Source of the DNA: Pelagibacterales bacterium SAG-MED13
GTDB taxonomy: Bacteria; Pseudomonadota; Alphaproteobacteria; Pelagibacterales; Pelagibacteraceae
Length of the DNA stretch: 64,000 nucleotides
Direction: 5' to 3'
Assembly (NCBI GenBank): GCA_014654165.1
Contig: JACWDK010000002.1
Location: forward strand, 44,427-108,426
Under the pieces are notes generated by a model. It was not told the DNA's origin, searched no databases, and saw only the letters and a list, made by a program, of their open reading frames with translations. This document shows, piece by piece, positions 1 through 8,646 of this stretch; position 1 is the stretch's first letter; each line of letters starts with the position of its first letter. The position numbers and the translations under genes are program-made.

Positions 1-172
1 TTTCGAGTTCATCGCTCTCTGATTTAGAAGTCAAAACATGCCAACCAATCCATATAACAAAGCCTACGATAACGAGTAGTGTTTCACTTGAACCGGCACC
101 GGGATAAATAGCACCTGCAACCTCTTCTGCAGGCTTATTTAGGTGATCGATCCAGTTTGTAACTGTAGCCAT
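1..172 (-). CDS. small membrane protein, cut by window edge
   Basis: A reading frame not closed at the window edge starts at the ATG whose complement lies at 170-172 and stays open for 57 codons to base 1. The protein has a soluble N-terminus (MATVTNWIDHLNKPAEEVAG) and one hydrophobic stretch near residues 35-51 (TLLVIVGFVIWIGWHVL), then a polar tail. An AGGAG ribosome site lies just upstream, and the start is 12 bases after the amt stop, so it is very probably co-transcribed with the ammonium transporter. I do not recognise the family. A small accessory membrane protein for Amt is an inference from position only. Confidence 0.7.
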   Translation of the reverse strand, partial: MATVTNWIDHLNKPAEEVAGAIYPGAGSSETLLVIVGFVIWIGWHVLTSKSESDELE

Positions 173-184
173 ATATTATCTCCT

Positions 185-1585
185 TTACCTGGTTGCCGAT
201 GAAACTGCTTTTTCATCACTCTTAGCAGATTCCATCATTTCATAGTCAAGCCCAGCAATTTCTACTTCTCTAGGGATTCTTAATTTACCCATTCCGTGAA
301 GTACTTTAGCTATGACATAACCTGGTAACATTCCAAGAACACCAAACATTATGATCGCCCCTAAGAATTGTCCCAACGGGTTAATTGAAGCATAAGTTGT
401 TCCATCCCACATAGCCCCAACACTGTAACCAGATGCCGGATAGCCATTAAGAACAAAACCACATATTACCAGACCAATAAATCCAGCATAACCGTGTACT
501 GCAACTGCACCTACCGCATCATCAATTTTGAACTTACGTTCAACCCAATAATGTAGTTTGTATGAAATCACAACACCAATCATACCAATGATCATTGCTT
601 GAATTGGATGATATAAATCATTTCCAGCTGAAGCACATATAATACCAGCTAGTCCACTTGAGTAAGTCCAGAAAGGATCACCTTTAGCAATCCAATAACC
701 AGCTAATAATCCTCCTGATAATGACATCAAGAAGTTAAAAGTAATACCACTAAGTGTAGTAGGGGTTACGTATATGTTTGTAGCTGTCCAATAACTTATT
801 CCTTCCATACCGTATTCCGGTCCAAGGTCAAAGATTGGTATATTACATGCCGCATAAAATCCCCAGAAACCAGTATAAATTAAAAATAATCCTACTGTAA
901 CTAGCCAAGGATTTCGTGGTCCTATATTTCTTGGTTCACCACTAGATGAAAACTTACCAATTCTTGGTCCTAAAACCATCAGAACACCTAAAGCAAATCC
1001 ACCAGCAATTGCGTGAATTACTCCTGACGCATAAGCATCATGGTATCCTAAAATTTTAAGCATCCATCCATCAAAGTGCCATCCCCAAGCAGCATCAATT
1101 GTCCAAAAAACAGATCCAATTGCTATTGCTAAAATTCCAAATGCAAAGGTTGTTATTCTTTCAATGATTGCTCCTGAAACGATAGAAGCCGCTGTCCATG
1201 AGAATAACAAGAATGCAGCCCAGAAAACTCCACTTATATGGTCTCCTAAATTTACCGCCATGTATTCCGTATTAGCTAAATACCATTTCGCACTAAATGT
1301 ACTGTCATCTGTTATAAGCGCAGTACTTTCATTCATTATTGAAGGTGCAATTCCTGGTCCTGTTGGAAAAGCCCAATAAATCCACCAACCAAACAAAAAC
1401 CAAGTTACTGTTACTAATGGTATCAGCATTGTGTTTTTCATGAGAGTATGTTGATGGTGTTTGTATCGAGATGCTCCAACCTCATACATACAGAAACCGA
1501 CGTGAATTAAAAACATCAGTACTACTGTTACCCAGTAATAAAATTCTGTAAATATAGTTGTAAGAGCACCTAACTGATCAGTCAT
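185..1585 (-). CDS. amt: ammonium transporter (Amt family)
   Basis: Inner-membrane ammonium/methylammonium channel, 466 aa with about 11 membrane segments. The family's key residues are recognisable: D183 followed eight residues later by H191 (DAYASGVIH), and a second His at 364 (AVAVHGYAG), matching the twin-histidine pore and the structural Asp of AmtB. An AGGAG site precedes the ATG. It is the second-last gene of the tdm-gmaS-mgs stretch, 123 bases after a lysine-rich unknown. Amt could recover ammonium or import methylamine for GmaS; the substrate cannot be told from sequence. No GlnK gene is adjacent. Confidence 0.95.
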   Translation of the reverse strand: MTDQLGALTTIFTEFYYWVTVVLMFLIHVGFCMYEVGASRYKHHQHTLMKNTMLIPLVTVTWFLFGWWIYWAFPTGPGIAPSIMNESTALITDDSTFSAKWYLANTEYMAVNLGDHISGVFWAAFLLFSWTAASIVSGAIIERITTFAFGILAIAIGSVFWTIDAAWGWHFDGWMLKILGYHDAYASGVIHAIAGGFALGVLMVLGPRIGKFSSSGEPRNIGPRNPWLVTVGLFLIYTGFWGFYAACNIPIFDLGPEYGMEGISYWTATNIYVTPTTLSGITFNFLMSLSGGLLAGYWIAKGDPFWTYSSGLAGIICASAGNDLYHPIQAMIIGMIGVVISYKLHYWVERKFKIDDAVGAVAVHGYAGFIGLVICGFVLNGYPASGYSVGAMWDGTTYASINPLGQFLGAIIMFGVLGMLPGYVIAKVLHGMGKLRIPREVEIAGLDYEMMESAKSDEKAVSSATR

Positions 1586-1653
1586 ATTGTCTCCTTATTA
1601 GTTTCTAAAACCCTATAAAATTAATAAAGGTGTGACAAATAAAACAATCCTTT

Positions 1654-1679
1654 AAAACTCAATACAGACGGTGAGTTTT
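1654..1679. promoter_or_regulatory. 8-bp inverted repeat upstream of amt
   Basis: AAAACTCA at 1654-1661 and TGAGTTTT at 1672-1679 form a perfect 8-bp inverted repeat with a 10-base loop, in the 123-base gap between the lysine-rich gene and amt. On the minus strand it could be a weak terminator for the mgs genes or an operator for amt. No long T-run follows, so the terminator reading is weak. Confidence 0.35.
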
Positions 1680-1708
1680 GAAAAAAGAATCAACTTTAGA
1701 TTGTGGTA

Positions 1709-2116
1709 TTAAAATTTTAGATATGCTTTTTTTAAATCAACAAGAGGATGTTTAGGAGACATTTGAAATTTTACAAGTAGTTCTCTTGCAATCATATCTC
1801 TATCCTGTTGATTTTCTGGTAGCTTGAAGGATTTTGGAATTGTTACCCAACCATTTGCATTTCTGCAAAAAACTGCTGGTCTTCCTTCTTCGTAACCCAT
1901 GTGTACATCCTCTAACCAATTAAGGTCATCCCATCCCATAGCTTCTACATATTTCTTTAGAAATGGTGTAATCTTTTTATAATCTGGAAGTAAATTTACG
2001 TCGTATCTATAACCGATATGTTGACCTATCATTTTTTCTCTAGCTGTTTCCTTAAAGGTACCAAGCTTCATTTTTTTTTCTTTTTTTGATTTAGTCTTAG
2101 TTTTTTTCTTAGCCAT
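1709..2116 (-). CDS. conserved lysine-rich protein of unknown function
   Basis: 135 aa, family not recognised. The first 17 residues are almost all Lys/Thr/Ser (MAKKKTKTKSKKEKKMK), followed by a soluble domain without membrane segments (GQHIGYRYDVNLLPDYKKI at about 30-48, then Trp-containing WDDLNWLEDVHMGYEEGRP). It lies 8 bases after the mgsC stop. The leader strongly resembles the MgsC leader (MAKKKNKKKSNGKG). Context suggests an accessory subunit or assembly factor of the N-methylglutamate synthase complex, but nothing in the sequence shows a catalytic role. Confidence 0.85.
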   Translation of the reverse strand: MAKKKTKTKSKKEKKMKLGTFKETAREKMIGQHIGYRYDVNLLPDYKKITPFLKKYVEAMGWDDLNWLEDVHMGYEEGRPAVFCRNANGWVTIPKSFKLPENQQDRDMIARELLVKFQMSPKHPLVDLKKAYLKF

Positions 2117-2124
2117 AGTTATCT

Positions 2125-3534
2125 TTATATTTTATGATAGTTATCAACACCAACAGTATAGTTAGTTCCAGCCAAAGGAACTTTCGCTAATGCAGATGCC
2201 TCTGATGTTAGTGCAGCTAAATCTTCAGGCTCGAGAGAATGAATGTTAGTTTTTCCACATGCACGTGCTAAAAGTTGTGCTTCTAAAGTCATTGAATGTA
2301 AATAATTATAAACTCTTAATGCCGCATCGTCAGGATTTAATCTAGCTCTTAATTTTGGATCTTGTGTCGCTACACCCACAGGACATCTTCCAGTATGGCA
2401 ATGATAACATTCTCCTGCTTTTACTCCCATTTCTTTTTCAAAATTAGCTTCGGGAATATCTTTGTTACAATTTAAGGCAATCATCGATCCAGTACCAATC
2501 GCAATTGCATCGGCACCTAATGCTAAGGCTTTTGCCATATCAGCACCATCTCTTACACCACCTGCATAAATTAAAGTTACTTTTCCAGTTTTTCCTACAT
2601 CATCTAAAGCTCTTCTAGCTTCTCGTATAGCAGCAATACCTGGAATACCAGTGTTTGCTGCTGCAATATGGGGACCTGCTCCTGTTGACCCTTCCATACC
2701 ATCTAGGTAAATAGAGTCCGGATCACATTTGGCTGCCATACGAACATCATCATAAACTTTAGATGCACCAAGTTTTAATTGAATAGGTACTCTGTTTTTA
2801 GTCAATTGTCTTAACTCTTCAACTTTCAATGCTAAATCGTCTGGACCAAGCCAGTCAGGATGCCTTGCGGGAGATCTTTGGTCAATTCCAGAAGGTAATG
2901 ACCTCATTTCAGCAACTTGATCAGTAACTTTTTGACCCATTAAGTGTCCACCCATTCCTACTTTTTGACCTTGTCCAATAAATACTTCTATTCCATCTGC
3001 AAGTTGTGCGTGATGTGGATTAAATCCATATCTAGATTGAATACATTGGTAAAACCATTTTTCTGAATACCTTCTTTCATCAGGTATCATTCCTCCCTCA
3101 CCAGAACATGTTGCGCTACCTGCCATTGTAGCTCCTCTTGCTAAAGCAGTTTTTGCCTCATAAGAAAGTGCTCCAAAACTCATACCAGTAATGTAGACAG
3201 GAATATCTAATTCAATTGGATTTTCACATCTAGGTCCAATTACAGTTTTAGTCTCACACTTTTCTCTATAACCTTCGATAACAAATCTCGTAAGTGTTCC
3301 TGGTAAAAAAACTAAGTCATCAAATGTAGGAATCTTTTTCATTAACGCCATTCCTCTCATTCTGTATCTTCCTAATTGTGATTTAATATGAATGTCGTCT
3401 ATAACTTCTGGAGTGAAAATAGCATTATGTCCTAATAAACTTTTATTTCTTTTTCCCTCTTCATGTGCATAAACATCTGCTTTACCACCAACGCCTTTAC
3501 CATTTGATTTTTTTTTATTTTTTTTCTTTGCCAT
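2125..3534 (-). CDS. mgsC: N-methylglutamate synthase subunit C (FMN-binding glutamate synthase-like)
   Basis: 469 aa corresponding to the FMN-binding central domain of glutamate synthase. Visible are the GMSFGALSYEAK stretch (about residues 114-125), the flavin-site region around YAGGVRDGADMAKALALGAD, and the cysteine cluster CYHCHTGRCP that ligates the 3Fe-4S centre in the family. The N-terminus is an unusual lysine-rich leader. It overlaps mgsB by one base and follows separate genes for the amidotransferase and GXGXG domains, the split architecture known for N-methylglutamate synthase (MgsABC). A glxD-type or archaeal-type glutamate synthase is the alternative; the adjacent gmaS favours methylamine assimilation. 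Confidence 0.85.
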   Translation of the reverse strand: MAKKKNKKKSNGKGVGGKADVYAHEEGKRNKSLLGHNAIFTPEVIDDIHIKSQLGRYRMRGMALMKKIPTFDDLVFLPGTLTRFVIEGYREKCETKTVIGPRCENPIELDIPVYITGMSFGALSYEAKTALARGATMAGSATCSGEGGMIPDERRYSEKWFYQCIQSRYGFNPHHAQLADGIEVFIGQGQKVGMGGHLMGQKVTDQVAEMRSLPSGIDQRSPARHPDWLGPDDLALKVEELRQLTKNRVPIQLKLGASKVYDDVRMAAKCDPDSIYLDGMEGSTGAGPHIAAANTGIPGIAAIREARRALDDVGKTGKVTLIYAGGVRDGADMAKALALGADAIAIGTGSMIALNCNKDIPEANFEKEMGVKAGECYHCHTGRCPVGVATQDPKLRARLNPDDAALRVYNYLHSMTLEAQLLARACGKTNIHSLEPEDLAALTSEASALAKVPLAGTNYTVGVDNYHKI

Positions 3535-4388
3535 TAAATTGCTCCTTTTTTCTCAGTAGGTTCTAAATTGTCATAGTTCCAAAGTTTTTTACCTGCTACT
3601 ATTTTTTTCATTTTACTAACATCAAAATTCTCACCAATTTCTGCAACCTTAAGTTTTCTTTTTAACCAGTCTTGATCATTCTTGGTTAATTCAGAATCTA
3701 CTGCATCACTACCATATGAGCCTATTTCTCCACCTATGAAAATTGTCCCATCATACATAGAGTCACCTAAATTAATTCCTACGTCACCTAATATTATAAT
3801 TCTTCCTCTTTGCATCATAAAACCTGTAAATGCACCAGCGTCTCCACCAATAATAATAGTTCCACCTTTCATATCGATGCCTGTTCTAGCTCCCACACTA
3901 CCTTTGCAGATTAAATCACCACCACGTATTGCAGCACCAAAGCATGAACCAGCATTTTTTTCAATTACCACTTTTCCTGCCATCAAATTTTCTGCACATG
4001 ACCATCCAACTCTACCATTTATTCTAACAATTGGTCCATCACATGATCCCATTCCAAAATAGCCTAAGCTTCCTTCAAAAATTAAATTCAATTTATTTAA
4101 GATACCCACTCCTAAGCTATGTTTACCTTGAGGATTTTTAATCACTATTGTTCCAAAACCTTGGCTCATTAAATTATCAATTTCTTTGTTTGCTTCTGCT
4201 GCTGTCATATCTTTTACATCAAGATCTGTTCTTTTATTAAAATCTACATCATAGGTTCCAAAGTAATAAAAATTTTCAGCTTCATCAGGATTAAAAAATT
4301 TTTGTTGGGTTCGGCCTGTTAAAACTTCAGTATGCATGCCCATTGCCTGAGCTTTTGTTTTCTTCTCTGTATTTTTTAAATTTGCCAT
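3534..4388 (-). CDS. mgsB: N-methylglutamate synthase subunit B (GXGXG domain)
   Basis: 284 aa with the right-handed beta-helix repeats of the C-terminal (GltB3/GXGXG) glutamate synthase domain. Repeated glycine turns are seen from about residue 100 to 225, e.g. GYFGMGSCDG, GGDAGAFTG and GGEIGSYGS. This domain is structural in glutamate synthase and forms the third part of the split N-methylglutamate synthase. It overlaps mgsA by 13 bases and mgsC by one base, so translation is probably coupled. The subunit is somewhat longer than a bare GXGXG domain because of polar extensions at both ends. Confidence 0.85.
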   Translation of the reverse strand: MANLKNTEKKTKAQAMGMHTEVLTGRTQQKFFNPDEAENFYYFGTYDVDFNKRTDLDVKDMTAAEANKEIDNLMSQGFGTIVIKNPQGKHSLGVGILNKLNLIFEGSLGYFGMGSCDGPIVRINGRVGWSCAENLMAGKVVIEKNAGSCFGAAIRGGDLICKGSVGARTGIDMKGGTIIIGGDAGAFTGFMMQRGRIIILGDVGINLGDSMYDGTIFIGGEIGSYGSDAVDSELTKNDQDWLKRKLKVAEIGENFDVSKMKKIVAGKKLWNYDNLEPTEKKGAI

Positions 4389-5320
4389 ACTTTAACCTCT
4401 CCATCGAATGGATCATATGTATCAATTTCTTGCGGTAAAATTGATCTAATTGCTATTTCTTCGGACCCCATAGCTACTAGATCATCTGACTCATAAAGAA
4501 CCAATGGTTTTGCAGCCATCGTATCTTTTGCCATACCCAATGAATCTTTTGTTGCTACAAAATAAGTAAAAACTCCATCTAAACCTGATAAAGACTCCTT
4601 CATTCCCTCTTCTAGCGAAGCACCATCTCTCATTTTTTCTGCTAAATAAACGGCAATTAACTCTGAGTCACATTCTGACATAAATCTCATACCTTTATTT
4701 TCCAAAGCTCTTCTATTATTCCAGTAATTTGTAAGTTGACCGTTATGAACAACAGATACATCGCTAAAAGGGTAACCCCAAAAAGGATGTGCAGATTTTA
4801 TATCTACCCCAGACTCTGTTGCCATTCTTGCGTGACCTATCGCATGTGTTCCAACAAGTTCATCTAGATTGTATCGATCGCAAACCATTTTAGCATTTCC
4901 AAGATCTTTAATTACTTCTAAAGATTTCCCCATAGAAAGAATTTCTACACCTGGAATACTTTCAATTTTCTGTGAAAAATTTAATAAATCTTTCTTATTA
5001 TAATCTATTTCATATCGTAGTGAGTAGGGTAGTATTCTTTCTTCCTTAAGAATTTTTGCACCTAGCTCTGAGAGATAATTATCTACAATTTTTTTTCTTT
5101 CATCATAAACAGATACGTCCTCAGTGACTGATGTACTTCCTTCTCCTACATTTTCACCTACTTTAAATCGCATGATGAAATTTTTACCATCAGTATCTCC
5201 ATACAAAGCATAACCAGTTGAGTCTTCTCCTCTGTGTTTAAGAGCTTGCAACATTCCTTGAAGCTCATGACCTACTTTTGAAGATTTTCCTCTGTGTATT
5301 AATCCCGCAATTCCGCACAT
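4376..5320 (-). CDS. mgsA: N-methylglutamate synthase subunit A (class II glutamine amidotransferase)
   Basis: 314 aa. Starts MCGIAGL, so after Met removal Cys2 is the N-terminal nucleophile of class II (Ntn) amidotransferases; the LKHRGEDSTG and VVHNGQLTNY motifs of the glutaminase site are present. In split N-methylglutamate synthase this subunit takes nitrogen from the gamma-glutamyl amide substrate. It lies 20 bases after gmaS and overlaps mgsB. It lacks the isomerase domain of GlmS and the PRTase domain of PurF, which excludes those. A glxB-type label is the usual alternative annotation. Confidence 0.85.
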   Translation of the reverse strand: MCGIAGLIHRGKSSKVGHELQGMLQALKHRGEDSTGYALYGDTDGKNFIMRFKVGENVGEGSTSVTEDVSVYDERKKIVDNYLSELGAKILKEERILPYSLRYEIDYNKKDLLNFSQKIESIPGVEILSMGKSLEVIKDLGNAKMVCDRYNLDELVGTHAIGHARMATESGVDIKSAHPFWGYPFSDVSVVHNGQLTNYWNNRRALENKGMRFMSECDSELIAVYLAEKMRDGASLEEGMKESLSGLDGVFTYFVATKDSLGMAKDTMAAKPLVLYESDDLVAMGSEEIAIRSILPQEIDTYDPFDGEVKVWQI

Positions 5321-5340
5321 ATATTTTTCTCTCTAATTTT

Positions 5341-6810
5341 TTAAGGTAGACAATCGAGATAGGTATCTAGATCCCATTGAGTTGTTGCACCTAAAAATTT
5401 TTCCCATTCGTCATTTTTATACCAATGAAATATTTTATACATTTCGTCTGGCATTGCTGATTGAATAACTTTATCAGCTGCTAACTGATCTAATGCTTCG
5501 CCCAGGCTTAAAGGTAATTTTTTAACATCTTTTCCAGCTTTTTGAGCTTCATAAATATTTCTAGACTCCGGTTTACCTGGATCAATTTTATTTGTTAAAC
5601 CATCATCAAATGCTTTCAATAGACCCGCTCCCATCAAATAAGGATTATGCATTGAGTCTACAGATCTATATTCAAATCGTCCTGGAGCAGAAACTCTCAA
5701 GCCACAAGTTCTATTTTGATAACCCCAGTCTGCATAAACAGGTGCCCAAAATCCTTGATCCCACAATCTTCTGTAAGAATTAACAGTTGATGATCCGATT
5801 GCGGTAAGTGCTCCTAAATGTTTCATTACTCCACCAATAGACAATAAACCTACTTTACCAGGTAACTGAACATCTTTAGTGTCTGGCATAAAAGTATTAG
5901 TGCCACCTTCTACATAACTGAATACTTCATCCATTCCTGGAATAGATTTGTGACCTAATTTATTAATTTTATCTTTACCTCCTGTCCATAAAGACATATT
6001 AGTGTGACAACCACTTGCCGATACTCCCATAAACGGTTTTGTCATAAAGCAAGCAATTAAATTAAATTCCCTTGCTACTTGTGCACAAATTTGTCTATAT
6101 GTTGATAATCTATCCGCATTTCTTAAAACATCATCGTACATCCAGTTTAATTCTAACTGTCCTGGAGCATCCTCATGATCTCCTTGAATCATATCAAAAC
6201 CCATTGCTCTTGCGTATTCCATTACTTTCATAAAAACAGGTCTAAGAGATTCAAATTGATCAATATGATAACAGTAAGGTTTAGAAAATCCTTTGCCTGT
6301 GGGTGTACCATCTGGATTTTTTGTTAACCACATCATTTCTGGCTCAGTACCAACTCTTAACTGATAACCATGTTTTTTTTTAAATTCTTCGGCAATTATT
6401 CTTAAATTTCCCCTACAATCTGATGTTAAATGTCCTCCTGGATTTTCTCTTTCTTCCCTATTTCTAAAACAAGTAACAAATACTCTTCCAACTTTTTTAT
6501 CCCAAGGTAATTGACAAAATGTTTCAGGATCTGGAATTCCTACGAGCTCTTTAGCTTCAGGTCCATATCCAATATAATTATTGTGTCTATCTAAAAATAA
6601 GTTTGCAGTAGCCCCATAAACTAATTGAAATCCTTTTTCACAAGTTCTTTCCCAGTGATCTGAAGGAATACCTTTGCCAACAACTCTTCCTGTAACTGAT
6701 ATGAATTGAAAAAAAATATATTCGATACCAAGCTCATTAATTTTTGCTCTAACCTGCTTTACAAGTTTATCTCTACCAGGTTTTTTAACGTGTTTTTCTA
6801 GGTCAGTCAT
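5341..6810 (-). CDS. gmaS: gamma-glutamylmethylamide synthetase (glutamine synthetase-like)
   Basis: 489 aa of the glutamine synthetase fold. The ATP-site motif is seen as KPFMGVSASGCHTN, the metal/glutamate motif as APGQLELN, and the arginine motif as RFEYRSVDS. The protein belongs to the divergent GlnT/GmaS branch rather than ordinary GlnA. GmaS joins methylamine to glutamate using ATP. Its direct linkage to mgsABC and, further upstream, tdm supports methylamine use instead of ammonium assimilation. A strong ribosome site (AAGGAG) precedes the ATG. A type-III-like glutamine synthetase is the alternative. Confidence 0.85.
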   Translation of the reverse strand: MTDLEKHVKKPGRDKLVKQVRAKINELGIEYIFFQFISVTGRVVGKGIPSDHWERTCEKGFQLVYGATANLFLDRHNNYIGYGPEAKELVGIPDPETFCQLPWDKKVGRVFVTCFRNREERENPGGHLTSDCRGNLRIIAEEFKKKHGYQLRVGTEPEMMWLTKNPDGTPTGKGFSKPYCYHIDQFESLRPVFMKVMEYARAMGFDMIQGDHEDAPGQLELNWMYDDVLRNADRLSTYRQICAQVAREFNLIACFMTKPFMGVSASGCHTNMSLWTGGKDKINKLGHKSIPGMDEVFSYVEGGTNTFMPDTKDVQLPGKVGLLSIGGVMKHLGALTAIGSSTVNSYRRLWDQGFWAPVYADWGYQNRTCGLRVSAPGRFEYRSVDSMHNPYLMGAGLLKAFDDGLTNKIDPGKPESRNIYEAQKAGKDVKKLPLSLGEALDQLAADKVIQSAMPDEMYKIFHWYKNDEWEKFLGATTQWDLDTYLDCLP

Positions 6811-6877
6811 ATGTCTCCTTAAGAATTTTTAGATTAAAAAGGTAACTGAAAAAAAAACCTATGTCTACTTAGATAAG

Positions 6878-8203
6878 TTAGCTCCAAGGAAATGGACTGT
6901 TCGAAGTAGGGTGCAACTCACCCTTCTCGTAGCGGTTGAATCTAAATGGCTTTAATAAATCACTCTCTTGACCTAAAATTTCTTTTGCAACAAGTTCTCC
7001 GACGCCAATCATTTTATAACCGTGATTAGCATCTGCTATCATATAAACATTGTCTAAAAATCTATCAAAAATTGGAAAAGAATCTGGAGTCATACATCCA
7101 AGTCCACCAGAAGGTCCTTTTCTATATAAATCAGACTTTCCCTCAAATCTTTTTTGACAATGCGCTAAGGCTGAACACCACATATCATTGAATGCTTCAG
7201 TTGTTTGATATTCTGGAGACTTTATTCCATAAGGGTCTACATTTACCTCATCGAAATGTTTATCCACTATATAAGGTGATGTGCCTCCTTGAACACCTAA
7301 ACCTTCTATATCTGGCTTGTAATAAATTCCCCAAATTTTATCAGTAATTAAGTTTTTTGTTTTATCAGAATATAATGGAGCAGTAGAGTCCACATGAATT
7401 ACAGGAGGTTGTTTGCCGTCATTTGTTTTTAAAAAGTCTGGTTCTACTCCAATAACTCCCTCTTGTAACATCCAATATTTCCACATATCAGTCTCATGAA
7501 ATCTTCCACCTTCATCTTTTATCCATGCAGTTTTTGGAAGTTCAAGCATGTTCCAAAAGTCTCTTACCCATGGTCCTGCACCCACAACTACTTGTTCACA
7601 TTCTATTGAACCCCTGTTAGTTTCAACTCCTGTTACTGCTTTACTGTTGCTGCCTCTTTTAAATCCGGTAACTTTAATTCCTTTAATAATCTCAACTCCA
7701 TTTAATACTGATTTTTTTTCAAGAGCTTTAATCGAATCTTTGTTAAATGCATACCCTCCCTTTTTTTCATGAAGTACAGATGTTATCCCTAGTGCTTGCC
7801 AATCATCAAACATACCCTTCATGTATTTCATGCAATCTTTTTCACCTTCAATGAATTCTGATTCGTAACCTATCGCTTTTTGTTGCTCATAAATCGTTGA
7901 AACATCCTTATGCATTACTTCTGGTGATATTTGCAAATATCCAACTGCATTGTATTTAAATGCTTTTGGATCACTTTCCCAAACCGAGACTGAATGAGCC
8001 ATTAATTCTCTCATCGCTGGCTGAAAGTAATTATTTCTAACTACTCCACACGCAATTCCACTTGCTCCTGCAGCTGTATCGTCTTTTTCTAATACTACTA
8101 TATCGCCAGGATTTTTATATGTTTCTGAAAGTTTCCAAGCAGTACTCAATCCATGAATTCCTCCACCAATTATTACTACTTTAGCTTTTGTCGGTAATGA
8201 CAT
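6878..8203 (-). CDS. FAD-dependent oxidoreductase (DAO/sarcosine-oxidase-beta family)
   Basis: 441 aa, one DAO-type flavoprotein domain without a GcvT half. The N-terminal dinucleotide motif is VVIIGGGIHGLSTAW (about 9-23), and the C-terminal FAD-contact region is IADANHGYKMIGVG. Relatives are amine-oxidising enzymes such as SoxB, MgdA and N-methyl amino acid oxidases. It sits between the tdm/regulator pair and gmaS, with 67 bases to gmaS. By position it could demethylate dimethylamine or N-methylglutamate; the true substrate is not shown by sequence. Confidence 0.85.
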   Translation of the reverse strand: MSLPTKAKVVIIGGGIHGLSTAWKLSETYKNPGDIVVLEKDDTAAGASGIACGVVRNNYFQPAMRELMAHSVSVWESDPKAFKYNAVGYLQISPEVMHKDVSTIYEQQKAIGYESEFIEGEKDCMKYMKGMFDDWQALGITSVLHEKKGGYAFNKDSIKALEKKSVLNGVEIIKGIKVTGFKRGSNSKAVTGVETNRGSIECEQVVVGAGPWVRDFWNMLELPKTAWIKDEGGRFHETDMWKYWMLQEGVIGVEPDFLKTNDGKQPPVIHVDSTAPLYSDKTKNLITDKIWGIYYKPDIEGLGVQGGTSPYIVDKHFDEVNVDPYGIKSPEYQTTEAFNDMWCSALAHCQKRFEGKSDLYRKGPSGGLGCMTPDSFPIFDRFLDNVYMIADANHGYKMIGVGELVAKEILGQESDLLKPFRFNRYEKGELHPTSNSPFPWS

Positions 8204-8241
8204 GTTGTGAACTTTATTTTTAGTGAAAGTTAAATATATAA

Positions 8242-8261
8242 TTTTTTATATATATAAAAAA
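8242..8261. promoter_or_regulatory. 20-bp perfect AT palindrome
   Basis: Six T, then four AT repeats, then six A make a perfect 20-base palindrome in the 92-base gap between the regulator gene and the FAD oxidoreductase. It could be an operator, a promoter element or a low-stability hairpin. In such AT-rich DNA some palindromes arise by chance. Confidence 0.3.
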
Positions 8262-8295
8262 TATAAGTAATAATTATATTGATATAAATATTTAC

Positions 8296-8646
8296 TCAGA
8301 AACTTAGATTTTTCAAGGTTTGAAGATATAGATTAAATTCATCAATAAAAGATTTACTTGGTCTTATAAATTTTTTTCTTTGATCATTTAAGGCTTTTTC
8401 TAAATAAAAGAATCCTTTTTCACAAGCCTCATTAATCATTAGAGCTGATTTAGGTCTGGATGTTTTAAATAATTTGGTTTTCAATTCCTCAACTGTTAAA
8501 TGTTCTTCATATTTAAATGCATGCATTACTAGCAACATCATATGATAATGAGATGGTGATTTTCTAAAAAAGTAATTACTAGACATGTGAGATAGTTTCA
8601 TTTGATCTTCCCAAAACTCTAATAAATCTTTAGTAGTTTTAGTCAT
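8296..8646 (-). CDS. probable small winged-helix transcriptional regulator
   Basis: 116 aa, soluble and basic. Residues 48-100 read like a MarR-type winged helix: a helix EEHLTVEELKTKL, a turn and recognition-like helix around RPKSALMINEACEKG, and a wing-like strand pair ending in DQRKKFIRPS. No ligand domain is visible. The start follows the tdm stop with no gap, so tdm and this gene are surely one transcript. A role in controlling the TMAO/methylamine genes is inferred from position. The HTH call is by eye and could be wrong. Confidence 0.65.
   Translation of the reverse strand: MTKTTKDLLEFWEDQMKLSHMSSNYFFRKSPSHYHMMLLVMHAFKYEEHLTVEELKTKLFKTSRPKSALMINEACEKGFFYLEKALNDQRKKFIRPSKSFIDEFNLYLQTLKNLSF

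Noticed and set aside
1164..1379. Open frame of 71 codons on the plus strand within amt
   Set aside because: Antisense to a well-supported transporter with clear motifs and ribosome site; no ribosome site of its own.
3682..4062. 126-codon plus-strand frame inside mgsB
   Set aside because: It is the reverse complement of the glycine-rich beta-helix repeats; Pro/Ile-rich low-complexity text without a domain.
6840..6868. AGGT/ACCT pair flanking a run of nine A as terminator
   Set aside because: Only a 4-bp stem; not above chance in this sequence.
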